A DNA stretch of 15,648 nucleotides, from positions 1 to 15,648 of the forward strand of contig WAOH01000002.1 of the NCBI GenBank assembly GCA_015521385.1. The letters are read 5' to 3'. Positions 1-7,671 of the stretch are shown here, one piece after another. Source of the DNA: Thermoproteota archaeon. Its GTDB lineage: Archaea > Korarchaeota > Korarchaeia > Korarchaeales > Korarchaeaceae. The position numbers and the translations under genes were made by a program. The first letter of the stretch is position 1; each line of letters starts with the position of its first letter. The notes under the pieces were generated by a model that was not told where the DNA came from, ran no database searches, and was given only the letters and a program-made list of their open reading frames with translations.

Positions 1-1
1 C

Positions 2-1171
2 GCGGCGCCCGAGCAGAAGGAGTATGTGATCGGATTGGCCATCGCCGTCACCGGAGGATACGCTGTAGACGGTCCTAGGAGGAGGAACGCTGCCATCCTA
101 GCCATAGAGGAGATAAACGCCATGTTGGAGGAGGCCGGATCTCCGGTCAGGCTCAAGTACATCCATGAGGATACCAAGACCTCTGCCGAGGGTGCCATAG
201 CGGCCTACGAGAAGCTGGCCTCTGCTGGTGTGCAGATGGTCGTCGGTCCCCTCGCCACCAGCGAGTGCAAGGCCATTCTCGACTACGCCAAGTCCCACCA
301 CATGACCGCCATAAGTCCGAGCAGCACTGGGACCGCTGCCATGGTCAAGGACGACTACTGCTTCAGGGTACCTTCTCCTGACAAGTACCAAGGACCGGCT
401 CTGGCCAAGATCATCTGGGACCAGGGAATCAAGAAGCTGGTCATAATGGCCAGGAGCGACGACTACGGTAAGGGTCTCGCCGACCTGATCGAGGAGAACT
501 TCAAGAAGCTGGGTGGTCAGGTGGTCAAGATAATCTACGACTACACGCAGCCCGACCTGTCCGCTGATGTCGAGAGGGCCAGCTCCGCCGTCGCCAACTT
601 CGGTGCCGACGCTGAGACCGGAGTGGTAATAATAGCCTTCGACGACGACGGTATAAAGATCCTCGAGGCCGCCAGGCTCGACCCGACGCTCAGCAAGGTC
701 AGGTGGTTCGGACCTGACTCCATGAAGAGGGCCACGTTCCTGCCGCCCAAGGCCAAGGAGGACATAGCCAAGTTCCTCCAGAGCGTGCACTTCATGGCCA
801 CGACCCCGGCGGTGGGATCCAAGGACAACCCGCTGGTGAAGGAGTTCATAGAGAAGTACACCAAGAAGTTCGGTGAGTCGCCAGAGGCCAGCACCTACGC
901 CTTCTACGCCTACGATGCCGCCTGGATAGCCGGTCTTACCGTGCTCGTGGCTCACAAGTACGATGGAAGGGTGTTCCAGAAGCTGGTGCCTCACATAGCC
1001 AAGCACTTCTATGGAGTGACTGGATGGAAGCTGCTCGACGAGTACGGCGACGCCGCCGTGCCGATCTACGACATCGTGGCTCCGAGGGTCGTGGACGGCC
1101 AGTGGACCTTCAAGACCATCGGCAAGTATGATGGTACGACCAAGGCGACCACGTTCTACGAGCAGCCCTGA
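2..1171 (+). CDS. livK: ABC transporter substrate-binding protein, branched-chain amino acid type (LivK-like), 5' partial
   Basis: This is the extracytoplasmic ligand-binding component of an amino acid ABC importer of the LivK/Peripla_BP_6 (type I periplasmic fold) family. The reading frame is open to the left edge. The residues before the GTG at 26 (AAPEQKEYV) look like the linker after an export signal, so GTG 26 is not the true start and the signal peptide lies outside the window. About 389 residues remain. The first strand (IGLAIAVTGGYAVDG), the MVVGPLATSE segment and the ISPSSTGTAA segment are typical of the family's two-lobed fold. The next four genes encode the matching ATPases and permeases, so this is the receptor of that importer. 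The ligand cannot be read from sequence; branched-chain or polar amino acids are usual for the family. The 32-nt gap before the next gene is pyrimidine and T rich, which may lower downstream expression. Confidence 0.93.
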   Translation, partial: AAPEQKEYVIGLAIAVTGGYAVDGPRRRNAAILAIEEINAMLEEAGSPVRLKYIHEDTKTSAEGAIAAYEKLASAGVQMVVGPLATSECKAILDYAKSHHMTAISPSSTGTAAMVKDDYCFRVPSPDKYQGPALAKIIWDQGIKKLVIMARSDDYGKGLADLIEENFKKLGGQVVKIIYDYTQPDLSADVERASSAVANFGADAETGVVIIAFDDDGIKILEAARLDPTLSKVRWFGPDSMKRATFLPPKAKEDIAKFLQSVHFMATTPAVGSKDNPLVKEFIEKYTKKFGESPEASTYAFYAYDAAWIAGLTVLVAHKYDGRVFQKLVPHIAKHFYGVTGWKLLDEYGDAAVPIYDIVAPRVVDGQWTFKTIGKYDGTTKATTFYEQP

Positions 1172-1203
1172 ATTTCCCTCCCCCTTCAATTTTTGGTGAT
1201 AAT

Positions 1204-1962
1204 ATGACCGCTATCCTTCAAGTTAGAGATGTTGCTAAGTATTTTGGTGGTATCAGGGCGGTAGACGGCGTCTCTTTTGATCTGAATGAGGGGCAGATAG
1301 TCGGGCTCATAGGGCCAAACGGCTCCGGAAAGACCACGCTCATCAACGTGATCTCGGGCGTGTACAAGCCGAACAGGGGGAAGATCTTCTTCAAAGGGGA
1401 GGACATAACCGGCTTGGATCCGTGGGACATCTACCACAAGGGTATAGTGAGGAGCTTCCAAGTGCCGAGGCTCTTCGAGAAGTTGCTGGTGGTCGAGAAC
1501 GTCATGGTGGCCCACAGGAACCAGAAGGGCGAGAATCCTGTTATCGCGCCGTTTCACAGCAAGTGGAAGGATCAGGAACTGGAGTACGCGAGGACCTCGC
1601 TTCACACCATCAGGGAGTTCGGGCTCTCCAGGGTCAGGAACAACTGGGCCACCGAGCTGAGCGGTGGTCAGATGAAGCTCGTGGAGATAACCAGATCCAT
1701 GATGTCAGAGCCCAGGGTCCTGCTGCTGGATGAGCCAGCGGCTGGTGTGGCCCCCAAGCTGGCGAGGGAGATATTCAGCCACATCGTCAGGATAAGGGAC
1801 GAGTACGGTCTTACCTTCCTCATAATAGAGCACAGGCTCGACATCCTGTTCGACTACGTTGAGAGGGTGCTCGTGATGAATTACGGTGAGCTCATTTACG
1901 ACGGAGATCCAGACGGGGTGTATAAGGACCCGAGGGTTATAGACGCTTATCTGGGTGAGTGA
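1204..1962 (+). CDS. livG: Branched-chain amino acid ABC transporter ATP-binding protein LivG
   Basis: This is a cytoplasmic ATPase subunit (252 residues) that powers the LivHM permease. The nucleotide-binding motifs are all present: Walker A GPNGSGKTT at 37-45, Q-loop Q86, signature LSGGQ at 152-156, Walker B VLLLDEP at 172-178 and H-loop His210. The residues around 84-150, longer than in the partner ATPase, and the C-terminal DPRVIDAYLGE ending match LivG rather than LivF. The ATG at 1204 follows GGTGAT with a 4-nt spacer, a good archaeal ribosome binding site. The stop overlaps the region just ahead of livF. One mild oddity is the segment after Walker B: it reads AAGVAP where LivG usually has a GLNP-type sequence. 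The assignment as LivG is secure; the transported substrate is not. Confidence 0.93.
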   Translation: MTAILQVRDVAKYFGGIRAVDGVSFDLNEGQIVGLIGPNGSGKTTLINVISGVYKPNRGKIFFKGEDITGLDPWDIYHKGIVRSFQVPRLFEKLLVVENVMVAHRNQKGENPVIAPFHSKWKDQELEYARTSLHTIREFGLSRVRNNWATELSGGQMKLVEITRSMMSEPRVLLLDEPAAGVAPKLAREIFSHIVRIRDEYGLTFLIIEHRLDILFDYVERVLVMNYGELIYDGDPDGVYKDPRVIDAYLGE

Positions 1963-1964
1963 AA

Positions 1965-2684
1965 ATGGCGGACTACATAATTGAGTCTAGGGATCTTACG
2001 GCCGGGTACGGGAAGGCCGTGATAATACAGGACGTGAACTTTCAGGCCGAGAGGGGGAAAGTGACCGCCATCGTTGGGCCCAACGGCTCCGGGAAGTCGA
2101 CATTCCTGAAGACACTCTTCGGTCTCACCAGGGTCTTCAACGGGAACGTCATCTTCGACGGTGAGGACATAACCAAGCTACCGCCCGAGGTCAGGGCGAG
2201 GAAGGGCCTGGGATTCGTGTTCCAGGTGAACAACGTCTTCCCGAACCTGACCGTCAGGGAGAACCTGGAGATGGGCGCTTACGCTAGGACCGACAAGGAA
2301 CAGATAAAGAAGGACATGGAGGAGATCCTCGACATATTCCCGATCCTGAGGGAGAGGCAGAAGCAGAAGGCGGGGTCGCTCAGCGGCGGCGAGAGGCAGA
2401 TGCTGGCCATGGCCATGGCCCTCATGGGGAGGCCCAAGCTCCTGCTGCTGGACGAGCCGGCGGCGGCCCTGGCCCCCAAGGTGGTGACTCAGATATTCAT
2501 GAAGATCAGGGACATAGTCAACTCTGGAGTGACCGTCATCCTCGTTGAGCAGCACGCCAAGAGGGCCCTGAGCTTCTGTGACATGGGTTACGTGTTCTCC
2601 AGCGGGAGGATAGTGATGAAGGGTCCCGGGAAGGATCTGCTGGCCGACGAGAAATTCGTCGAGGCGTTCCTAGGTAAGAGGTGA
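1965..2684 (+). CDS. livF: Branched-chain amino acid ABC transporter ATP-binding protein LivF
   Basis: This is the second cytoplasmic ATPase of the importer, 239 residues from the ATG at 1965. Motifs are Walker A GPNGSGKST at 38-46, Q-loop Q87, signature LSGGE at 139-143, Walker B with D163-E164, and H-loop His197. The phrase NVFPNLTVRENLEMGAY is a hallmark of LivF. I chose ATG 1965 over the in-frame GTG at 1959 because GGTGAG (1954-1959) sits 5 nt ahead of it, the spacing seen at other starts in this operon. The gene starts 2 nt after livG stops and its own stop overlaps the livH leader, so translation is probably coupled. It should pair with LivG as a heterodimer under the two membrane subunits. 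Confidence 0.93.
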   Translation: MADYIIESRDLTAGYGKAVIIQDVNFQAERGKVTAIVGPNGSGKSTFLKTLFGLTRVFNGNVIFDGEDITKLPPEVRARKGLGFVFQVNNVFPNLTVRENLEMGAYARTDKEQIKKDMEEILDIFPILRERQKQKAGSLSGGERQMLAMAMALMGRPKLLLLDEPAAALAPKVVTQIFMKIRDIVNSGVTVILVEQHAKRALSFCDMGYVFSSGRIVMKGPGKDLLADEKFVEAFLGKR

Positions 2685-2689
2685 TGTTT

Positions 2690-3619
2690 ATGGACCTATC
2701 GATTCCCCTGATGAATTCCCTCACGCTGGGCAGCTTGTACACCCTGATGGCCCTCGGTCTGACCATGTCCTTCTCCGTGACGAAGATAGCGAACTTCGCC
2801 CACGCTGAGCTCGTAACTATAGGCGGTTACGTGACGGCGCTCCTAGTGAACTGGATGGGCTACGGGCTAGGTGAGTCGCTGATCGCAGCCTTCTTCGCGT
2901 CCGCCCTGCTGGCGGTGGCGATGGACGAGGGGGTCTTCAAGCCGATGATAAAGAGGGGGTCGAAGCCCCTCTTCCTGCTGGTGGCGAGCATAGGCATAGG
3001 GCTAGTGGTCCGCTACCTGCTGTTCATCTACGCAGACCTGAACGCCGTCATAACGGTGCAGGCCAAGGCCAACGTCCAGCTCATAGGGAGGTTCGGGAGG
3101 GCCGGGATCACCACCATACACCTATGGGTGTTCCCGATAACAATAGCGAGCGTCGTGCTCCTGCACCTCATGTTCCACTACACCAAGCCTGGAAAGGCCC
3201 TTAGAGCTATGGCCGACAACGAGGACCTGGCCAGGGTGTCGGGGGTAAAGATATACACCCTGAGGAGGCTCATGTGGTTCATAGCCGGCGGCATAACCGG
3301 GGTCGCCGGCGGCCTCTGGTCGGCCTACTCTGTCATCACGCCCGAGATAGGATGGTACGCGCTGCTGAGGATCTTCGCGGCCTCGATCCTGGGAGGCCTG
3401 GTGAGCTTCTGGGGCACCATAGCCGGAGGTCTGATAGTGGGGTTCGCCGAGAACTTCGGGATTACCTTCATGAACACCTACTTCAACGTGAGCACCGCGT
3501 ACAGGCCACTGATCTCGTTCGTCATCATAGTGATAGTGCTGCTGCTGAAACCGACGGGATTCGCTGGCTTCGATTTCATCGGCTGGTTGAAGGAGAAGAT
3601 GAAGGGAGGAGGTGAGTGA
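2690..3619 (+). CDS. livH: Branched-chain amino acid ABC transporter permease LivH
   Basis: This is the first of two transmembrane subunits of the importer, 309 residues, hydrophobic throughout and predicted to span the membrane about eight times. Family landmarks are ANFAHAELVTIGGY near residues 34-47 (compare the usual NFAHGE motif) and the cytoplasmic coupling loop RAMADNEDLARVSGV, which contacts the ATPases. Three in-frame starts are close together (GTG 2681, ATG 2684, ATG 2690). I prefer ATG 2690 because GAGGTGA (2678-2684) lies 5 nt ahead, matching the operon's pattern. The gene begins just after the livF stop and overlaps or abuts livM. The identity as a BPD_transp_2 family permease is clear. 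Confidence 0.92.
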   Translation: MDLSIPLMNSLTLGSLYTLMALGLTMSFSVTKIANFAHAELVTIGGYVTALLVNWMGYGLGESLIAAFFASALLAVAMDEGVFKPMIKRGSKPLFLLVASIGIGLVVRYLLFIYADLNAVITVQAKANVQLIGRFGRAGITTIHLWVFPITIASVVLLHLMFHYTKPGKALRAMADNEDLARVSGVKIYTLRRLMWFIAGGITGVAGGLWSAYSVITPEIGWYALLRIFAASILGGLVSFWGTIAGGLIVGFAENFGITFMNTYFNVSTAYRPLISFVIIVIVLLLKPTGFAGFDFIGWLKEKMKGGGE

Positions 3620-3620
3620 G

Positions 3621-4724
3621 TTGCAGATAGAGTTCCTAGCGTCGTACATGCCCATATTCACGTCGTTCATAGTGCTCTTCGCCATATACCTGATCGCAGC
3701 CCTCAGCCTGAACATGGAGTACGGGTACGGGGGGATCCCCAACTTCGGGCACGTGTTCTTCATCTCCGTGGGGGCCTACATGGCGGGAGTGCTGACAGCC
3801 AGGACCGTCGACTACATCGCCGGGATAAAGGCAGGCTACTGCTCGGGACAGGCATCGGTGCTCAGGACGGAGTATCTCAGCTCCCACCCGATGGAGGCCA
3901 TCGCCATCTTCGTCGCCTCCCTCGTACTGGGGGCCATAATAGGCGGGCTGTTCGGGTACGCGGCCTCATATCCAGCTTTGAGGTTGAAGGAGGACTTCCT
4001 GGCCATAACGCTCATCTTCATCGGGGACATGGGCAGGATAATCGCCAGAAATGAGGAGGGAATCGTGTGCGCGCTGACCGGCCTGACGGGGATAGCCAAT
4101 CCGCTGTCGTTCATCAAGGACGTGGGGACCAGGAGCATCGCCTACGCCCTCATAGTGGTGGCGTTCGCCGTCCTGACGTACATATACGTCCAGAGGTTGG
4201 CCAAGTCTCCCTTCGGCAGGCTCCTGAAGGCGGTCAGGGACGACGATCTCGCAGCCATGGCCCTGGGCAAGGTCGTGCCCAGGGTGAGGGGCGAGATCAT
4301 GATAATAGGGAGCGCCCTCGCTGCAATCGCCGGCGTGCTCAGGACCTTCTACATACAGGGAGTCGTGGCGGACGACTTCCAGCCACTGATAACGTTCCTG
4401 GTGCTCACCATGGTCATCCTGGGAGGGATGGCCAACAACAAGGGGGTCATTCTCGGGACCTTGATCATGACTGCCCTTGACCAGTTCATCTCACCGTCGT
4501 TCCTCAGCCTGTTGGGAGTCAGCGTGGAGTTCGACGTGACGTACATGAAGTACATCATAATAGGGGTGATAATAATCCTCGTCCTCATGTTCAGACCGCA
4601 GGGAGCGATCCCAGAGGGTCCTGTGGAGACACCCGCGCTGGAGCTGTCCAGGTCGAGTGAGTGGGACGTTGAGGAGAAGCTGGAAATAGGCGGTGAGGAG
4701 GAGTCATCCAGCTCATCCGAGTAG
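3621..4724 (+). CDS. livM: Branched-chain amino acid ABC transporter permease LivM
   Basis: This is the second transmembrane subunit, about 367 residues, with many hydrophobic helices. The GIPNFGHVFFISVGAY segment and the cytoplasmic loop SPFGRLLKAVRDDDLAA are diagnostic of LivM. I prefer the TTG at 3621, 5 nt after GGAGGTGA (3608-3615); the in-frame GTG at 3612 is possible but would have its ribosome binding site almost touching it. An extracytoplasmic loop with one Cys (around AGYCSGQAS) separates early helices. The last ~25 residues are acidic and end in a run of five serines and a final Glu, an unusual disordered tail for this family. The gene ends 6 bp before the stop of the convergent gene on the minus strand, so there is almost no room for a dedicated terminator. 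Confidence 0.91.
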   Translation: MQIEFLASYMPIFTSFIVLFAIYLIAALSLNMEYGYGGIPNFGHVFFISVGAYMAGVLTARTVDYIAGIKAGYCSGQASVLRTEYLSSHPMEAIAIFVASLVLGAIIGGLFGYAASYPALRLKEDFLAITLIFIGDMGRIIARNEEGIVCALTGLTGIANPLSFIKDVGTRSIAYALIVVAFAVLTYIYVQRLAKSPFGRLLKAVRDDDLAAMALGKVVPRVRGEIMIIGSALAAIAGVLRTFYIQGVVADDFQPLITFLVLTMVILGGMANNKGVILGTLIMTALDQFISPSFLSLLGVSVEFDVTYMKYIIIGVIIILVLMFRPQGAIPEGPVETPALELSRSSEWDVEEKLEIGGEEESSSSSE

Positions 4725-4730
4725 CGAGAG

Positions 4731-5675
4731 CTAGCCGCCCTTCCTCCTCTTTTTGAGCATGATCAGGAGCAGTACAGCCACCGCGATGGCCAGGACGATC
4801 CAAGGGTATGGGATTGGGGATCCCTGCTCCGGGATCTCGACCTCGACCACGTAACCCGTCTGCTTTATCCCTATTATGTTGGTTATGTAGTAGGCGGTGA
4901 ACCTAGGTTCCTTCACGGTCACGTAGACGGTGGAGTTGTACGGGAGGCCGTCCTCGGTCCAGCCGGAGAGGAGCACCTTGTAGCAGGGGAACAGACCCGC
5001 TGGAGTTTCAACGTTCTCCAAGGAGAGCACCCTCACCTCGAGCCCGTCGTACTCCCTCTCGTACCCCTCCTTCAGCCTGATAGATGACAGATCCACGTAG
5101 GGTTGCGTGAGCCTCTCGGGAACGAAGGGCAGCACCTTGGAGAGGTTCTCCCTGCTGAACTCGAATCTCTCCGCCTTCCCGTTCGATTCCCTGACCACGA
5201 CTCCCTCACCGAGTAGCACGTCGTAGCTCTCGTTCTTCTCGCCGATCAGCTTTATCAGGGACCTGTGGGGGAATACCTCGTTCCCCTCCCACCAATAGGT
5301 TATCTCCACCTTTCTGTAGGAAAGGTTGAACTCGGGAGGTATGTAGAGGACCTCCTCGAGGGGTCTGCCCCTATCGTCGTAGCAGAACTCGGAGGTCGAG
5401 TTTATCCCCCTGTAGAAGAAGCTCCCAGAGGCGTTAACGACGAGATGGACCCTGACCAGCTTGCAGTTCCTGCCTTGAGAGGAGGACCATCCCACGACCT
5501 CGTAGGTCTTGTTACCAACGTAAACGCCCCCTAACCTGTAGGTGAGCTTGGACCCTACCGGCAGCTCGGCTATAGCTATGGGCTGAGCCAGTGTGTGAAC
5601 GAGGGGAACCAGTAACAGGCTGGCGAGAAAGATGGCCGGAATTTTCCTCATACCACTAGCCGGAGGTGATTCCAT
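4731..5675 (-). CDS. Secreted, C-terminally membrane-anchored protein of unknown function
   Basis: I do not recognise a family. The N-terminus has an export signal (MRKIPAIFLASLLLVPLV then polar residues) and the C-terminus has one membrane helix (PWIVLAIAVAVLLLIML) followed by KKRRKGG, so the body of ~250 residues should face outside with a short cytoplasmic basic tail. Seven Asn-X-Ser/Thr sequons (NKT, NAS, NST, NLS, NES, NLS, NST) lie in that body, which fits archaeal N-glycosylation. It is rich in beta-type, aromatic segments and has three Cys. The start is uncertain: ATG 5675 gives 314 residues, and ATG 5651 would give a more typical short signal peptide of an ~306-residue protein; neither has a clear ribosome binding site. 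It follows the aminomutase gene by 48 bp in the same direction and might be co-transcribed with it. Confidence 0.75.
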   Translation of the reverse strand: MESPPASGMRKIPAIFLASLLLVPLVHTLAQPIAIAELPVGSKLTYRLGGVYVGNKTYEVVGWSSSQGRNCKLVRVHLVVNASGSFFYRGINSTSEFCYDDRGRPLEEVLYIPPEFNLSYRKVEITYWWEGNEVFPHRSLIKLIGEKNESYDVLLGEGVVVRESNGKAERFEFSRENLSKVLPFVPERLTQPYVDLSSIRLKEGYEREYDGLEVRVLSLENVETPAGLFPCYKVLLSGWTEDGLPYNSTVYVTVKEPRFTAYYITNIIGIKQTGYVVEVEIPEQGSPIPYPWIVLAIAVAVLLLIMLKKRRKGG

Positions 5676-5723
5676 CAAAAACGTTTGGGGAGAGGTGAAG
5701 GGAAAATGGGGGAGGGGGGAGGA

Positions 5724-7628
5724 TCAGTAGTAGTACCAGATGGTCTCGTACTCCTTTATGTCCTCCCCGACCTCCTTGAGCCTCATCAGGTAGTCGTAGA
5801 TGGGGACGTCAACGTAAGGCCAGGGGTCAACAGGGGCTATGCCCTTCTCCCACGGGTGCCACACGTAGATCCTGCTTCCAGTCTCGGGCATTATGGCTAT
5901 GAGCTCGCGGTCCTGCCAAGCCCTTATGTGGTTCTTTCCGAGAGCGGGGACGTTGAACACCGGCTCGTCGGTTCTGTACTGTCCAGGCAGGAGCCTGGCT
6001 TCCTCCTTCCTCTCCTGAGCCAGCCTGGCCACGGGCACGAGGAAGTCCCTCTGCTCGAACTTGCCCTTCGGGTAGAAGTTGTAGTACGGATCTATCCCTA
6101 TTATCTTGAGGGCTATCCTCGTCAGGACGTACTGGAACCTCCTGGAGGTGGCGAACTGGTATACCTGCTGGTTGTACACGTAGATGTCGTGGTCTCTCAG
6201 GGTCTTCACTGCCTGAGCCATGTAGGGAGTGACCTCCTCGGCGCTCTCGACGTGCGTCACGAACATGACGTTCCTCTTGTTGGGCTCGATGAAGCTGCTC
6301 AGCATCTCCGCGTACTCCTTGGTGATCCTCATGGGGACAGTAACCACGATCCTGCTCCCTATCCTGATGCTCTTGATGTGGTCTATCTCGGCGAGGCGGC
6401 TGAGTATGTACTCCATGTACTTGTCGTTCAGGATAGCGGGATCGCCGCCGGTGAGGAGCACGTCCATCATGGACTCGTGGTTGGCGAACCACTCGATGGC
6501 CTTGTCTATGAGGGCCTTGGGAGGTATGCCCACGGGGCTGAAGGCCTCCTCTATCTCCCAGTTCCTCTGGCAGTAGACGCATATCTGCGGGCAGGTGTCG
6601 GCCACCTTGAGTATGGCGATCATCGGGTACCTCCTGGTCACCAGCTCCAGCGGGGAGGTGTCATGCTCCTTCATGAAGTCGAAGACGTAGTTCCTGTCCT
6701 GCCTGTGCTTGATCATCTCCTCGAGGTACCACCTCGGCGGTATGACCTGGGCCCTGACCTGGGGATCCCACTTCCTGTCGGCCCTCTCGAAGTCGAACAG
6801 GTGCAGATAGTACGGGGTTATGCCGAAGGGTATCCTGTTCTCTATGGCCATCCGTATGTTCTCCACATCCTCCTCGGTCAGGGGCACGAGCTCCTTCAGC
6901 ATGTCCACGTGCTCCAGCTTCTTGAACACATGCTTGAAGTGCCACTTGTAGTCCATCCAGTCGTCCCTGGTTGCCCCGAAGTAGTCGAGGATCTTCTGGA
7001 TGTTCTGCTCCCTCTTCTCTATCACCTTCGGATCTAGGCCGAAGGTGTACCTGCCGAAGTACTGCTTGACCAGCTTGGCCACCTCATCCAAGTACTCGGA
7101 CCTGAGTATGGCTCCCTCCCTTCCGCCTATCCTCAGGAACTCGTGGACTATCTTGGCCTTCTCCTCGCCCAGGAGATCATGGATCCAGCCCTTCGCGTAG
7201 TTGGAGTTCCCGTGAATGGCCTTGAACAGGTACTTGAACTCGAGTATGAAGCCCATGCTCACCTTGTTCAGGAGCCTCTCTCCCTCCTTCGCGAGCCTCC
7301 AGAGGTACTCCAAGGTACTGAAGGTGGCTATCTTCTCATTCTCCGGGGAGATTATGTTCCTAAAGTTCTTTATGGCTTCCAGAGCGAGCCAGTAGTCTAT
7401 CCTATGGAGCTTTATCCTGCCGACCCTCAGCTCCCACTCCAGCGATGCCAGGTAGTCGTATACCTTCCTCCTGGCCTCCTCTAGGTCTGCGCTCTCCTCT
7501 AGTAGTTTCCTGATCTGCTCTCCCTCTTTCCACATTTCGTTCAAAGCCTGTACCTTCTCCTCAAAAGACGCGTCTTTCCAGGGGATCTTCCCCAATATAT
7601 CGACGCCGGCCTCTACGATGGTCTCCAA
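5724..7628 (-). CDS. KamA-family radical SAM aminomutase, possibly glutamate 2,3-aminomutase-like
   Basis: This is a cytoplasmic radical SAM, PLP-dependent amino acid 2,3-aminomutase homologue. From the TTG at 7628 it has 634 residues, much longer than the ~400 of clostridial lysine 2,3-aminomutase, because of a ~300-residue mostly helical N-terminal region. The iron-sulfur motif CPQICVYCQRNW (Cys346, 350, 353) is followed by LLTGGDP, and Lys566 in VPALGK matches the PLP lysine of the PGGGGK motif. The two Asp that bind the lysine side chain (D293, D330 of the clostridial enzyme) align to Lys521 and Asn559, as reported for glutamate 2,3-aminomutase. The C-terminal zinc-binding Cys of lysine aminomutase are absent. 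I chose TTG 7628 because GGTGA lies 5 nt ahead and a TATA box lies at 7662-7671; the frame is open further upstream to 7694 but would then include the promoter. Fold sure; substrate inferred. Confidence 0.88.
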   Translation of the reverse strand: METIVEAGVDILGKIPWKDASFEEKVQALNEMWKEGEQIRKLLEESADLEEARRKVYDYLASLEWELRVGRIKLHRIDYWLALEAIKNFRNIISPENEKIATFSTLEYLWRLAKEGERLLNKVSMGFILEFKYLFKAIHGNSNYAKGWIHDLLGEEKAKIVHEFLRIGGREGAILRSEYLDEVAKLVKQYFGRYTFGLDPKVIEKREQNIQKILDYFGATRDDWMDYKWHFKHVFKKLEHVDMLKELVPLTEEDVENIRMAIENRIPFGITPYYLHLFDFERADRKWDPQVRAQVIPPRWYLEEMIKHRQDRNYVFDFMKEHDTSPLELVTRRYPMIAILKVADTCPQICVYCQRNWEIEEAFSPVGIPPKALIDKAIEWFANHESMMDVLLTGGDPAILNDKYMEYILSRLAEIDHIKSIRIGSRIVVTVPMRITKEYAEMLSSFIEPNKRNVMFVTHVESAEEVTPYMAQAVKTLRDHDIYVYNQQVYQFATSRRFQYVLTRIALKIIGIDPYYNFYPKGKFEQRDFLVPVARLAQERKEEARLLPGQYRTDEPVFNVPALGKNHIRAWQDRELIAIMPETGSRIYVWHPWEKGIAPVDPWPYVDVPIYDYLMRLKEVGEDIKEYETIWYYY

Positions 7629-7633
7629 GGATC

Positions 7634-7638
7634 TCACC
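7634..7638 (-). promoter_or_regulatory. Ribosome binding site deciding the start of the KamA-family gene
   Basis: The minus strand reads GGTGA, then the 5-nt spacer GATCC, then TTG at 7628. The same GGTGA plus about 5 nt arrangement precedes livF, livH and livM, so it supports TTG 7628 as the real start. Confidence 0.6.
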
Positions 7639-7661
7639 GGCCGGCCGACATTAAGGGTATT

Positions 7662-7671
7662 GCTTAAAAAG
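7662..7671 (-). promoter_or_regulatory. TATA box / BRE of the KamA-family gene
   Basis: The minus strand reads CTTTTTAAGC, preceded by the A-rich CGAAAAC that resembles a BRE. It is the most A/T-rich stretch between the upstream amrS stop and this gene. Transcription would start about 25 nt downstream, near 7642, giving a leader of about 14 nt that still contains the GGTGA site. This indicates that the aminomutase is not simply dependent on the amrS promoter. Confidence 0.6.

Noticed and set aside
98..1189. Long open frame antisense to livK
   Set aside because: It is the mirror of a G/C-rich coding sequence; its translation is rich in Gly, Leu, Val and His without recognisable domains, and the sense strand encodes a clear LivK.
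1172..1203. Possible intrinsic terminator after livK
   Set aside because: The stretch is pyrimidine and T rich (CAATTTTTGG) but has no stem, and GGTGAT immediately starts the next gene; I see partial termination as possible but cannot support it.
5660..5673. Perfect GGAGGTGAT ribosome-binding sequence on the plus strand near the start of the minus-strand surface-protein gene
   Set aside because: No start codon follows it at a usable distance on the plus strand, and no gene begins there.
5685..7037. 450-codon open frame antisense to the aminomutase
   Set aside because: It is an effect of codon bias on the opposite strand, which has the radical SAM motif, PLP lysine and a promoter. The antisense product has low-complexity Val/Leu/His composition.
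7638..7647. Recombination or restriction-related site (CGGCCGGCCG)
   Set aside because: It matches a common rare-cutter palindrome, but no restriction gene, integrase or attachment pair is in the window; I kept it only as a possible operator.
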